A DNA stretch of 64,000 nt, from contig NZ_JAJALI010000001.1 of the NCBI RefSeq assembly GCF_020523795.1, positions 248,001-312,000 of the forward strand. The letters run 5' to 3'. Source of the DNA: Ancylobacter sp. Lp-2. Lineage in GTDB: Bacteria > Pseudomonadota > Alphaproteobacteria > Rhizobiales > Xanthobacteraceae. Positions 54,701 through 63,039 of the stretch are shown piece after piece. How positions within the stretch are numbered: the first letter of the stretch is position 1; every line of letters starts with the position of its first letter. The notes beneath the pieces are model-generated. The model was not told where the DNA came from. It searched no databases and saw nothing but the letters and a program-made list of their open reading frames with translations. The translations under genes were made by a program, and so were the position numbers.

Positions 54701-57700
54701 TGGCGGCCGGCCATGACGGCTCCCTGTCGGCCAAGGCGGCGCTGGAGGAGGTCGAGCGGCGGATCGACTACAAGAAGATCTACACCGACGCCCTCGTCGA
54801 GGCCGTGAAGACCGCCGCGATCAAGGACCTGATCTCGCGCGTGTCGAGCGTGACGCAGTATCTCGCCAAGGAAGGCTGGGCGAACGGCAAGGTGAAGGAA
54901 TCCCCCATTCCCGTGCCGATCACGCTGGACGTGCAGGTCGGCGGCAAGGGCGGCGATGGCGGCAAGGGCGGCGACGTCACCGCCACCAATGCCGGCAGCA
55001 TCACCACCCAAGGCGCGATCGCCCATGGCGTGCTGGCGCAATCGATCGGCGGCGGCGGCGGCACCGCCGGCGGCTCGGTCACGGTCGGCCCCGGCATGTT
55101 CAACATCAACATGGCCATCGGCAACCGCTCGGGCGGCGCCTCCGGCGCCGGGGCCAGCGCCACGCTCACCAATAGCGGCGCGATCGCCACCACCGGCAAT
55201 GCGGCGTTCGGCATGCTCGGCCAGAGCATCGGCGGCGGCGGCGGTCTGGTGGCGGCGACGTCGAGCAAGGCGATGACGGCGGCGATGAACGCCAAGGTGA
55301 GCCTCGGCGCCAGCATCAATTCGCTGGCCGATGGCGGCGCGGTCACGCTGGACAATTCCGGCCTCATCACCACCGGCGGCAAGGAGGCGCACGGCATCGT
55401 CGCGCAGAGCATCGGCGGCGGCGGCGGCGTCTATGTGATCAACCGGCGCGACCCGGCCGATGCCGAAACCCTCGCGGCGAGCCAGGAGGAAGCCGACGCC
55501 CTAAAGGCGCTCGACGCGCTGCTGGCGGACACCGCCCGCGAGGCCGGCGATCACAGCCTGGACCTCAAGGCACTGCGCGAGGCCGAGGCCAGCGGCATCC
55601 CGGCGGCGAAGGTCACCGCGCAGTTCGGCGGGGCGGGCTACGCCTCGAACAACCCCTTCGGCGGATCCGGCGGCGAGGTGAAGGTCACGACGAGCGGCAC
55701 CATCGCGACCGCCGGCCTCGGCGCCATCGGCGTGGTGGCGCAGAGCATCGGCGCCGGCGGCGGCCTCGGCGCCGATGCCGGCAGCCAGAACAAGCCGGTG
55801 ACCTTCGACCTCACCTTCGGCGGCCTGTCGAGCTCGGACACAGAGCGCAACGCCGGCGGCGACGGTGGCAAGGTCACGCTCACTTTGGGGTCGGGGGCGC
55901 GGATCGTCACCACCGGCGACGGCGCCTATGGCGCGCTGCTTCAGTCCATCGGCGGCGGTGGCGGCTATGGCGGCGTGGGCACCGGCCAGATCAAGATGGC
56001 CTCCGTCTACGACCTCGCGGAGACCACGCGCCGGGTCAATGGCTGGGTGCCGTCCTACGGCCATGGCGGCGACATCAAGGTCGGCATGGACGATCCGTCC
56101 TCGCGCATGTCCATCCTCACCACCGGGAAGCGGGCGCACGGCCTGTTCATCCAGAGCCTGACCGGGGGCGGCGGCGCCGCCTTCGACGTCAACGGCACCG
56201 ACGTGGCGCCGATCACCAGCGCGGCGAGCCGCCCGATCCGCCGGTTCAAGAGCTTCGTCTGGGGCATCATCGAGGATACCTATGACGAGCACACCGATCC
56301 GCCCGGCAAGTCCGTGTATGCCGACCGCTACACGCCGAACTGGCACACCGGCCATGCCGGCAAGGTGACGCTGGACACGCGCGGCGACATCATCGCCACC
56401 GGCAAGGACGCCTATGGCGTGTTCATCCAGGCCGGCCGGCAGAAGACCGATGGCTCGATCGACAGCCGCGTCGCCTATTGGAGCGGCAGCGCCGACATCA
56501 CGCATGACGGCACGATCTGGGGCGGCTCCGGCACCGGGGCGGGCATCCGCATCGATGCGGCGGGGGCGAACACCGTGAAGCTCACCGCCGACTCGCTCTT
56601 GGGGGCGGCCTCCGAGTTGGCGCTGATCTCGCGGCTGGGCACCACCAGCCTCACCAACTGGGGGACGATCGAGGGCGACGTGCTGCTCTCCTCCGGCGCC
56701 AACCAGTTCCTCACCGAGGCAGGCGGCACCTACCGGAGCCGGTCGGGCACCGGCGCGATCGAGATGGGCGGCAGGGGATCGAGCTTCGAGAGCCGAGGCA
56801 CGCTCGATATCGGCGGCCGCAGCAGCGTCGCCGTGCTGAACGTCACCGCCGAAAAGGTCGTGCTGAGCGGCGAGATGCTGGCCGACGTCACCAGCACGGC
56901 GCCCTCCGCCTCCCGCCAGGACACGCTGCGCGCCAGCGGAACGGTCACGGCCCGCGACCTGATGATCTCGCCTTACGCCGTCGACCAGCTGGTGCCGCAG
57001 TCCTTCGCGCTGATCGCCTCGACCGGCCGGCTAACGACGAGCCAGGTCACCACGCTCGCCCGCGACGGCAACCCGATCACCTGGTTGGCCAGCCCATCGG
57101 AGCATACCCTGTCGGTGACGCCATCGGCCACCTTCCGCACCCCGGAGAGCAAGACCGCCGCCTGGAACGACAATGAGCGCCGGCTGGCCGACGGCCTGCA
57201 GCAGTCCTGGGACCGCGATCCCTGGCCGAGCGCGGCGATCTTCGCCCAGATCGCCAATCTCACCTCGGCGGAAGACTACCGGCAGGCGGTGGACAGCCAG
57301 TCGAGCGAGGGCCAGCAGGCACCGGCGGTCACCCAGACCCTGGCGGCGCGCACGTCGCTGAGCGCGGCGATGAGCTGCCCGATCTTCGTCGACGACGGGG
57401 TGATGATCACCGAGAGCCAGTGCGCCTGGGGCAAGGTGACGGCGGCGCGGATCACCATGGACGACACCTCGGCGGCGGACGGCTTCTCGCAGAACGGCAT
57501 CACCATGCGCGCCGGCGCCCAGTGGGAGGTCGCCAAGGACTGGTTCATGGGCGTGTCCGGCGCCTACAGCACCACCGATCTCGATGCCAATGACGGCTAT
57601 ACCAGCGTCGACGGCCAGGCCGGCGACGTCTCGATGGCGATCAAGCACCAGATGGGGCCGCTGCTGCTGTCGGCGGCGATGCAGGGTAGCTACGGCCGGT

Positions 57701-58254
57701 TCGACACCAGCCGCCTGTTCGATTTCGAATCCGAGGCCTGGCGCGCCTCCAGCGCCAGCGACGTCTGGACCGCCGGCTTCCGGCTGCGGGCGGCCTATGA
57801 GTTCGTGCTGCCCAATCCGAACTTCTATCTGCGCCCCTATGTCGATCTCGACGCCCTCTACACCTACATGCCCGGTGCCAGCACGGACACCGGCGAAGGC
57901 GTCAGCCTGACCAGCGAGGCCATGCGCGAATGGAGCTTCGCCGTCAGCCCGGCGGTGGAGGTCGGCGCGCGCATCGACCTTGCCGGCGGCGGCTGGCTGC
58001 GGCCCTTCGCGACTGCCGGCGTGACCTTCCTGTCGAATGACGGGATGAGCCAGGCGCTCAGCTTCGACACCTCGTCCCGCCAGGGCATCGACTTCGTCTC
58101 CGAGGTGCAGCTGCCCGACACGCTGGTCGATCTCGGCGCCGGCTTGCAATTCGTCGCCGGCAATGGCTACGAGCTGCGCGGCGAGTACCGCGCCCAGATC
58201 GGCGACGCCTATCTCGCCCAGGAGGCGAGCGTGCGGCTGTCGGTGCCGTTCTGA
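51769..58254 (+). CDS. Giant Gly-rich autotransporter (type Va)
   Basis: 2161 residues. Signal peptide to about residue 37 (LLLTGASCLVLGLCMRIGEPARA/DE). The passenger, about 38-1865, is a beta-solenoid-like array of degenerate 60-80-residue units that end in QSIGGGGGxGG, at least 12 clear copies. A 140-residue charged helical segment at about 904-1046 interrupts it. The C-terminal beta-barrel covers about 1869-2161, starting with a Cys pair (SCPIFVDD...SQCAWGKV) and ending VRLSVPF with the terminal Phe needed for BAM assembly. Probably a surface adhesin or matrix protein. No protease triad or RGD was noticed. Confidence 0.93.
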   Translation: MTSRYARMRQQRQLLLTGASCLVLGLCMRIGEPARADERLANVLRGTSGTSYTNDDGATAGSAAGPVTLTVEQAINDGASPLVEAGSIGGDGGIGTTPYTKLDELFGHARDVAGKDGGDAGDVRITVRDGVSLHVPRISRANSDRAVIEAYSIGGSGGVGASGIGRGGSGGAVTVDLNGSVFESGAGSGSVMGIWVLSKGGQSGRNRAGNPIAFAFERDEEWQTSYYAGGAGGPVTINIGRSGSVETWSALPAVLAESIGGAGLDAGYDDEGRLTPGGAGGEVRVTNSGRIETHQERAHGIVLRSVGGQGGRAVAYLEDDGSGIGGVPGAAGGDGGHVRLNQNGSITTTKDFAFGVSAASMGGPGGNGGDSEDIFTRGGNGGAGGRGGNVDVFNTGSIVTSGQGSIGLAAQSLGGGAALAAVRLSKITPGSYVGGGAGGDGTFFSKGGTGGYGGDGGRVVVTNDGSITTSGKDAYGLLAQSVGGGGGAGGDAGGFAILLGVARGGDGGAGGNGGTVRIRPTADGKHGTIVTSGNNASGIIAQSIGGGGGAGGSAASKTGGLVAAISVSIGGDGGDGGTGGRVSIDNTSNITTSGIGAHGIEASSIGGGGGRGGDASAYAVAVGLPEIPTFSMTYSLGGSGGKGGNGDTATVVNRTAITTSGDSAVGMLISSIGGGGGNGAAASSISDMLGVSYNFGASLGIGGTGGGGGNGGDALATNGGAITTSGAFSPAMQVVSIGGGGGNGGTGSSSVKSGLTTDSSFGGYLLETAAGAIPNGASLGVSISVGGNGAGAGTGGRASATNASSVLTRGSSSTGLLVQSVGGGGGNAGGYVTASSTDGAARLGVGGKGGKGGDGGTATATNARNASITTYGDGSFGMQAQSVGGGGGNGGAFGDSTEPQGNAVTDVASSVVKIANYLVEGNDLLSKVAGNSVDWLNENSSFQLKLLGAKSILSGIKAGLAQAKQDIEDARRNVARQVAAGHDGSLSAKAALEEVERRIDYKKIYTDALVEAVKTAAIKDLISRVSSVTQYLAKEGWANGKVKESPIPVPITLDVQVGGKGGDGGKGGDVTATNAGSITTQGAIAHGVLAQSIGGGGGTAGGSVTVGPGMFNINMAIGNRSGGASGAGASATLTNSGAIATTGNAAFGMLGQSIGGGGGLVAATSSKAMTAAMNAKVSLGASINSLADGGAVTLDNSGLITTGGKEAHGIVAQSIGGGGGVYVINRRDPADAETLAASQEEADALKALDALLADTAREAGDHSLDLKALREAEASGIPAAKVTAQFGGAGYASNNPFGGSGGEVKVTTSGTIATAGLGAIGVVAQSIGAGGGLGADAGSQNKPVTFDLTFGGLSSSDTERNAGGDGGKVTLTLGSGARIVTTGDGAYGALLQSIGGGGGYGGVGTGQIKMASVYDLAETTRRVNGWVPSYGHGGDIKVGMDDPSSRMSILTTGKRAHGLFIQSLTGGGGAAFDVNGTDVAPITSAASRPIRRFKSFVWGIIEDTYDEHTDPPGKSVYADRYTPNWHTGHAGKVTLDTRGDIIATGKDAYGVFIQAGRQKTDGSIDSRVAYWSGSADITHDGTIWGGSGTGAGIRIDAAGANTVKLTADSLLGAASELALISRLGTTSLTNWGTIEGDVLLSSGANQFLTEAGGTYRSRSGTGAIEMGGRGSSFESRGTLDIGGRSSVAVLNVTAEKVVLSGEMLADVTSTAPSASRQDTLRASGTVTARDLMISPYAVDQLVPQSFALIASTGRLTTSQVTTLARDGNPITWLASPSEHTLSVTPSATFRTPESKTAAWNDNERRLADGLQQSWDRDPWPSAAIFAQIANLTSAEDYRQAVDSQSSEGQQAPAVTQTLAARTSLSAAMSCPIFVDDGVMITESQCAWGKVTAARITMDDTSAADGFSQNGITMRAGAQWEVAKDWFMGVSGAYSTTDLDANDGYTSVDGQAGDVSMAIKHQMGPLLLSAAMQGSYGRFDTSRLFDFESEAWRASSASDVWTAGFRLRAAYEFVLPNPNFYLRPYVDLDALYTYMPGASTDTGEGVSLTSEAMREWSFAVSPAVEVGARIDLAGGGWLRPFATAGVTFLSNDGMSQALSFDTSSRQGIDFVSEVQLPDTLVDLGAGLQFVAGNGYELRGEYRAQIGDAYLAQEASVRLSVPF
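53190..55980 (+). repeat. Passenger repeat array (SIGGGGG units)
   Basis: About twelve copies of DNA coding (Q/S)S(I/V)GG(G/A)GG, each preceded by an ITTSG..A.GI.AQ-like stretch, run through this part, with looser versions (QSLGGGAAL, SVGGQGG, SMGGPGG) upstream from about 52200. Long GGCGGC tracts make the region prone to slippage and assembly error. Confidence 0.85.
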
Positions 58255-58294
58255 CGGATCCCCGCCGCCGGAGCAGGCGAGGGCAGGCGGCGGA

Positions 58295-58987
58295 TCACGA
58301 CGTCTTCGCCCCCTCCGTTTCGCTGACATAGGACAGCGCCAGCACTGCGGCGCGTTCGACATGCGCCTGCGAGGCTGAATACGCGGCGGCGCCGTCTTGG
58401 GCGCGAATCGCCTCGACGATGCGGCGCATCTCGTTCGGGCCGTCCACCGAACGGCCCTTGCTGCTCACCGTGATCGCCCGCAAATGGTTGATGCGCGCGG
58501 TCAGCGCCCGCAGCATGTCCCAGGCGATGCTCTTTCCGGCGGCAAGGAACAGCACCTCGTAGAAGCGCGAGGTGGCTTCCAGCACCTTGTTGATGTTGGC
58601 TTCGTCATAGCCGGCGCGGATCGTCTCGAGACACGCGTCGAGCTGGACGATGTCGGCCGGCGTGGCCCGGAGCGCGGCATCGCGCGCCGCCATGGCTTCC
58701 AGCAGCGCCCGCAGCTCGTAGATCTGCGCCACCTTGCCCGGCTCGGCACGGGCGACGATCGGTCCGTGATGGGGGACGATCTCGACCAGCCCCTCCGATT
58801 CCAGATGGCGGATGACCTCCCGCACCACGGTGCGGCTCACGCCGAGAACCTCGACGAGCGTGCGTTCGACGAGGCGTTCCCCCGGCTTGAAATGAAAGCT
58901 GAGAATGCCGTCGCGCATCTTCTCCAGCGAGAGCTGGCGCAAGGTCTTGGTCGTTCGATCGACCTTCAGGTTCAGCGTGTCGGCCAT
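58295..58987 (-). CDS. GntR family regulator (FCD domain) of the PF06684 operon
   Basis: 230 residues from ATG 58987 (AGGGGGAAAC directly before it); ATG 59008 has a poorer site. Winged helix about 15-85 (VSRTVVREVIRHLESEGLV), FCD domain with ELRALLEAMAARDA. It is divergent from the operon starting at 59095, and a near-perfect 24-bp palindrome lies between them. Typical ligand-responsive repressor arrangement. Confidence 0.92.
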   Translation of the reverse strand: MADTLNLKVDRTTKTLRQLSLEKMRDGILSFHFKPGERLVERTLVEVLGVSRTVVREVIRHLESEGLVEIVPHHGPIVARAEPGKVAQIYELRALLEAMAARDAALRATPADIVQLDACLETIRAGYDEANINKVLEATSRFYEVLFLAAGKSIAWDMLRALTARINHLRAITVSSKGRSVDGPNEMRRIVEAIRAQDGAAAYSASQAHVERAAVLALSYVSETEGAKTS

Positions 58988-59044
58988 GTTTCCCCCTGCC
59001 TCACTCATTCCGCGCTTCGCCGTCGCGAGTCAACGTTGACATCT

Positions 59045-59068
59045 GATATTATGGTATACCATGATATC
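59045..59068. promoter_or_regulatory. 24-bp palindrome, probable GntR operator
   Basis: Core ATGGTATACCAT (59051-59062) is a perfect 12-bp palindrome; it is extended by GATAT on the left (59045-59049) and ATATC on the right (59064-59068) with one mismatched pair (T59050/G59063). It lies between the divergent GntR and PF06684 genes, 27 bp before the latter's start. TGGTATACCA-type sites are common for FadR-group GntR proteins. Confidence 0.8.
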
Positions 59069-59094
59069 ATCCTATCAACGCCGAGAGGAAGACG

Positions 59095-59682
59095 ATGGTG
59101 GCCGCCCTGCGAAAGCTCGTGACTTATGTCGAGGACACGCGGATCGAGGGAGGCAAGGCTGTCGGCGCGCCGTTCAAGCTGATCGGCGCCGCGGCGGTGC
59201 TGAAGAATCCCTGGGCCGGCCGCGGCTTCGTCGAGGATCTGCGCCCGGAGATCCATGCCGTCGCCGGCGAGCTCGGCGCGCTGCTGACCGAGGCCGTCTG
59301 CGACCTCGCCGGCGGTGGGGCGGCCGTCGAAGGCTATGGCAAGGCCGCCATCGTCGGCCTCGACGGCGAGGTCGAGCACGCCTCCGCGCTCATCCACACG
59401 CTTCGCTTCGGCAACCATTACCGCAAGGCCGTGGGTGCCAAGTCCTATCTCAGCTTCACCAATGTCCGCGCCGGCGCCGGCACCGCGATCATGATCCCGC
59501 TGATGCACAAGCTCGACGAGGGCATGCGCTCGCACTACCTGACCGTGAACTTCTCGATCCCCGATGCGCCGGCTGCCGACGAGATCGTCGTGGCGCTGGG
59601 CGCCTCGATCGGAGGCCGGCCGCACCACCGGATCGGCGACCGCTATCAGGATCTCAGGGAACTCGGGCTACTGGAGCTCTGA
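59095..59682 (+). CDS. PF06684 (AA_synth, former DUF1185) family protein
   Basis: 195 residues; ATG 59095 has GAGAGGAAG upstream. Opening RKLVTYVEDTRIEGGK and later GKAAIVGLDGEVEHASALIH and KAVGAKSYLSFTNVRAGAG are typical of the family named amino acid synthesis, whose biochemical role is not established. First gene of an operon with two hydrolases and an amino-acid-type ABC transporter, under a divergent GntR regulator. Likely acts in catabolism of the imported compound (inference). Confidence 0.88.
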   Translation: MVAALRKLVTYVEDTRIEGGKAVGAPFKLIGAAAVLKNPWAGRGFVEDLRPEIHAVAGELGALLTEAVCDLAGGGAAVEGYGKAAIVGLDGEVEHASALIHTLRFGNHYRKAVGAKSYLSFTNVRAGAGTAIMIPLMHKLDEGMRSHYLTVNFSIPDAPAADEIVVALGASIGGRPHHRIGDRYQDLRELGLLEL

Positions 59683-59683
59683 C

Positions 59684-60529
59684 GTGAAGCCGCTCCTGCG
59701 CCACCACACGCCCGAGGGCACCGCCTATCTGCGCCAGGGACAGCGCGAGCCGCTCGTCCTCGTCCATGGCGTCGGGCTCAATGCCGAGATCTGGGCGCCG
59801 CAATTCGCCGATTTCGCCGCCACCTATGACGTGATCGCCCTCGACATGCTCAATCACGGCGCCTCCGCCCGCACGGCCGGGCCGGCGGACACGCTCGATC
59901 TCTACATTCTCCAGATCGAGGCGCTGCTCGATCATCTCGGCATCGAGCGCGCCCATCTGGTGGGGCACTCGATGGGCGCCCTCGTCTCCATGGCCTTTGC
60001 CGCCACGCATCCGGCGCGGGTGCGCAGCCTCGTGGCGCTCAACGCGGTCTGGTGCCGCAGCCCGGCACAGTCGGAAGCGGTCATCCGCCGGGCCGACGAC
60101 ATCGCGGCGCTCGGGCTCGGCGACAGTTTCGAGGTCGCCATCGGACGCTGGTTCGGCTCGCCGGTGCCAGAGGAGTTGGCGCCCGCCGAGCAGGCGGTCC
60201 GGCGGCACATCGCCACCGTCGATCCCGCCGGATATGGGCGCAGCTACGCGCTGTTCGCCCGCTCCGACCGCGCGCTCGTCGGCAGGATGGCAGGGATCAC
60301 CATGCCGGCGCTGTTCATGACCGGCGAGCTCGATCCCAATTCGACGCCGGCCATGTCGGAAGCCATGGCGCGCGAGGTGCCGCATGGCGAGGCGCAGATC
60401 CTCAGGACCGAACGGCACATGATGGCGTTCGTCTCGCCGCAGCGGATCGACGAGCGGCTGCGGGACTTCTGGCAGCGCGCCGGCGCGGCCGATCCCCGGG
60501 CCATGAGCGCGGAGGAGGTACGCCCATGA
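59684..60529 (+). CDS. Alpha/beta hydrolase, intact catalytic triad
   Basis: 281 residues from GTG 59684 (GGAG seven bases before; one base after the PF06684 stop). LVHGVGLNAEIW carries the oxyanion region; nucleophile Ser96 (VGHSMGAL), Asp217 (GELDPNSTP) and His245 (RTERHMMAF) form the triad. Resembles enol-lactone or ester hydrolases such as PcaD-like proteins. Overlaps the next hydrolase gene by ATGA. Substrate unknown. Confidence 0.92.
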   Translation: MKPLLRHHTPEGTAYLRQGQREPLVLVHGVGLNAEIWAPQFADFAATYDVIALDMLNHGASARTAGPADTLDLYILQIEALLDHLGIERAHLVGHSMGALVSMAFAATHPARVRSLVALNAVWCRSPAQSEAVIRRADDIAALGLGDSFEVAIGRWFGSPVPEELAPAEQAVRRHIATVDPAGYGRSYALFARSDRALVGRMAGITMPALFMTGELDPNSTPAMSEAMAREVPHGEAQILRTERHMMAFVSPQRIDERLRDFWQRAGAADPRAMSAEEVRP

Positions 60530-61326
60530 CCGGCGCCTCCCTCACCGAGCGGATCTCCGTCAGCGGCACGGGCCCCGCCATCGTGCTGATCCATGGCGTC
60601 GGGCTGTCCCGCTGGGTGTGGGATCAGCCGGCTGCCGCTCTGGCGCCGCATGCCCGGGTGGTCAGCTACGATCTGCCCGGCCATGGCTCCGACGACCGCG
60701 CTTTCGAGACGGGATCGCTCGACGCCTATGTCGAGGATCTCGCCGCCGTGCTGGACGCGGCGGGCGTCGATCGGGCGGTGTTCGTCGGCGCCGCGTTCGG
60801 CAGCTTCATCGCCCGCCGCTTCGCCCGCCTCCATCCGGAGCGGGTCGAGGGACTGGTGCTCGTCTCGCCGCTGGGGCGCCGGACGCCGGAACAGTCGATC
60901 GCCGTCGGCGTGCGGCTGCGCGAGACGCAGGCCGAGGGCGTCGCCGCGACGCTGGAGGCCTCGATCGAGCGCTGGCTGTCGCCCGGTTTCCGCACCGAAC
61001 GGCCGGATGTCGAGGCACGGCTGCGTGCGGTTCTGCTCGCCACGCCGTTTGCCAGCTTTCTTTCCGCCTACCGGGTCTTCGCCACCGTCGACGGGGCGAT
61101 CGCCGATGAGGCCGCGTCGATCACCGCTCCGGTCCTCGTGATCACCGGCGGCGACGATGCCAATGCGACGCCGCAAATGGCGCGTCAGGTCGGCGAGGCG
61201 CTGAACGACGCCACGCTGACGGTCCTGCCCGGCATCCGACACCTCGTGTCGCTCGAAGCCGGCGCGCGGCTCGGCGAGGCCATTCTTCGCTTCGCCCGTG
61301 AGAGGACCACCCACGCCTATCGATAG
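60526..61326 (+). CDS. Alpha/beta hydrolase-like protein with Ser-to-Ala nucleophile
   Basis: 266 residues from ATG 60526, with GGAGGAGG upstream and ATGA overlap with the first hydrolase. The fold is complete: LIHGVGLSRWVW, DLPGHGSDD, Asp211 (TGGDDANATP), His239 (PGIRHLVSL). The nucleophile elbow, however, reads GAAFG at 88-92, so Ala90 (codon GCG, 60793-60795) stands where Ser should be. It cannot act by the usual acyl-enzyme route. It may be a pseudoenzyme subunit of its neighbour or catalyse a serine-independent reaction. No frameshift or decay is seen. Confidence 0.9.
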   Translation: MTGASLTERISVSGTGPAIVLIHGVGLSRWVWDQPAAALAPHARVVSYDLPGHGSDDRAFETGSLDAYVEDLAAVLDAAGVDRAVFVGAAFGSFIARRFARLHPERVEGLVLVSPLGRRTPEQSIAVGVRLRETQAEGVAATLEASIERWLSPGFRTERPDVEARLRAVLLATPFASFLSAYRVFATVDGAIADEAASITAPVLVITGGDDANATPQMARQVGEALNDATLTVLPGIRHLVSLEAGARLGEAILRFARERTTHAYR

Positions 61327-61362
61327 CCTGGCTCATGCAAACTCAAAAAAGGGGAACGTGTC

Positions 61363-62229
61363 ATGCATGAACTGTCGCAGCGCATCTGGAGTCGATTGAA
61401 ATACGCCGCCCTCGCCCTCGCCCTCGCCGCCGGTCTCGCCGGCACCGCCGATCGCGCCTCGGCGCAGGCCAGCACCTGGGACAAGATCCAGTCCGACAAG
61501 GTGATCAAGGTCGGCGTCGCCCAGGCGGAGCCGTGGTTCTTCAAGGATCCCGCCACCGGCCAATGGACCGGCATCGGCCCGTCCTATGCCGCCGCGCTCG
61601 CCGAGGCGATGGGCGTGAAGCTCGAGCTCGTGGAGGTGACCTGGGGCACCGCCATCGCGGCACTGCAGTCGAGCAAGATCGACGTGATGCCGCTCTTGAA
61701 CATCACGCCGAAGCGGGCGCTCACCGTCGACTACGGCAATGCGCCGCTCGCCTATTCCGGCCTCGCGCTGCTGCAGCGCGACGGGCTGAATATCAAGACC
61801 TGGGACCAGGCCAACGATCCCGCCCTGACCATCGCCGTGCCGCACGGCGCCTCGGAAGACCAGTTCGTCACCGCCTATCTGTCGAAGGCGAAGGTGCTGC
61901 GCTTCCCGTCCTATGCCGAGCAACTCACCGCCTTCCAGAACGGCAATGCCGATGCCGTGCTGCTCTATCACCCGACGCTGGCGGTGATGCACGGCCGGGT
62001 CGGCAAGGGCACCATCACCATTCCCACGCCGTTCCATATCGACTCGTCCGACGTCGCGATCCGGCGCGAGCCGGACAAGACCTTCCGCGACTTCCTCGCC
62101 GTGGCCGACGGCTATTTCTACAACACCGGCAAGACCCAGGAATGGTACGAAGCGTTCCTGAAGAGCCGTGGCATGGACCCGACCGGCGTGCCCGGCATCC
62201 AGCGCGAGGCCTGGACCGGCGTGAAATAG
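61363..62229 (+). CDS. Periplasmic amino-acid-type ABC substrate-binding protein
   Basis: 288 residues; AAAGGGGAAC before ATG 61363. Signal peptide LKYAALALALAAGLAGTADRASA cleaved near residue 35. SBP_bac_3 fold: KVIKVGVAQAEPWFFKDPATGQWTGIG-type opening, LEEVTWG-like strand, LNITPKRALTVDYGNAPLAYSG. Captures a polar amino acid or related small acid for the two permeases downstream. The ligand-binding Arg/Asp set typical for standard amino acids is not obvious. Confidence 0.92.
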   Translation: MHELSQRIWSRLKYAALALALAAGLAGTADRASAQASTWDKIQSDKVIKVGVAQAEPWFFKDPATGQWTGIGPSYAAALAEAMGVKLELVEVTWGTAIAALQSSKIDVMPLLNITPKRALTVDYGNAPLAYSGLALLQRDGLNIKTWDQANDPALTIAVPHGASEDQFVTAYLSKAKVLRFPSYAEQLTAFQNGNADAVLLYHPTLAVMHGRVGKGTITIPTPFHIDSSDVAIRREPDKTFRDFLAVADGYFYNTGKTQEWYEAFLKSRGMDPTGVPGIQREAWTGVK

Positions 62230-62346
62230 CGCGCAGGCGGGCGCGACGGTCGATACGCGCCGTCCCGCCCGCCGGCCCGCACCCTTGCCCCCGGGCGGAT
62301 CGCCCGCCCATCGACCGCGACGCCGGGAGGCGATCAAGGACAGGCA

Positions 62347-63027
62347 ATGCACTATCAATGGGACTTCTCCGTCATCAGCGACAATGCCGGGCTGCTGCTC
62401 TGGGGCCTCGGCAATACGCTGCTGCTGACGCTGATCGCCATCCTCATCGGCACGCCGCTGGGCCTCGCGGTCGCGCTGATGCGCTTGTCGTCGCGGCGCT
62501 CGCTGGCGTGGCCGGCGACGGTCTATGTGGAGGTGTTCCGCGCCGCGCCGGCGCTGGTGCAGCTCTACTGGCTGTATTTCGCGCTGCCGCGCCTGACCGG
62601 CCTCCGGCTCGGCGGCTTCGAGGCGGCCGCCATCGCGCTGTCGATCCTGTCGAGCGCCTTCCTGTCGGAGGTGTTTCGCGGCGGCATCGCCTCAATCGGC
62701 AAGGGGCAGTGGGACGCCGCGCGCGGCATCGGGCTCGGCTATCCTCGCATGCTGCGCACCATCATCCTGCCGCAAGCGATCCGGCGCATGCTGCCGGTGT
62801 TCCTGGAGCGCTATATCGAGCTCCTGAAGACCTCGACCATCGCCGCGACGGTGTCGTTCGGCGACCTGCTGTTCGTCGCGCAGGACATTTCCTACCGCAC
62901 CTACCGGACGCTGGAGATCTTCTCGGCGATCGCGGTGATGTTCTTCCTCGTCATCCTGTTGTGCAGCCAGCTCACCCGGCTGGTCGAGCACCGTCTCGCC
63001 CGTAGCGGCGAATTCACGGCACGCTGA
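62347..63027 (+). CDS. Amino acid ABC transporter permease (HisM/GlnP type), first
   Basis: 226 residues, about five membrane helices. N-terminal WDFSVISDNAGLLLWGLGNTLLLT and the EAA loop EVFRGGIASIGKGQWDAARGIGLGYPRMLRTIILPQA are typical of the polar amino acid permease family. Lies 117 bp after the binding-protein gene and 12 bp before the second permease gene. Confidence 0.94.
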   Translation: MHYQWDFSVISDNAGLLLWGLGNTLLLTLIAILIGTPLGLAVALMRLSSRRSLAWPATVYVEVFRAAPALVQLYWLYFALPRLTGLRLGGFEAAAIALSILSSAFLSEVFRGGIASIGKGQWDAARGIGLGYPRMLRTIILPQAIRRMLPVFLERYIELLKTSTIAATVSFGDLLFVAQDISYRTYRTLEIFSAIAVMFFLVILLCSQLTRLVEHRLARSGEFTAR

Positions 63028-63039
63028 GGAGGCGACGCG

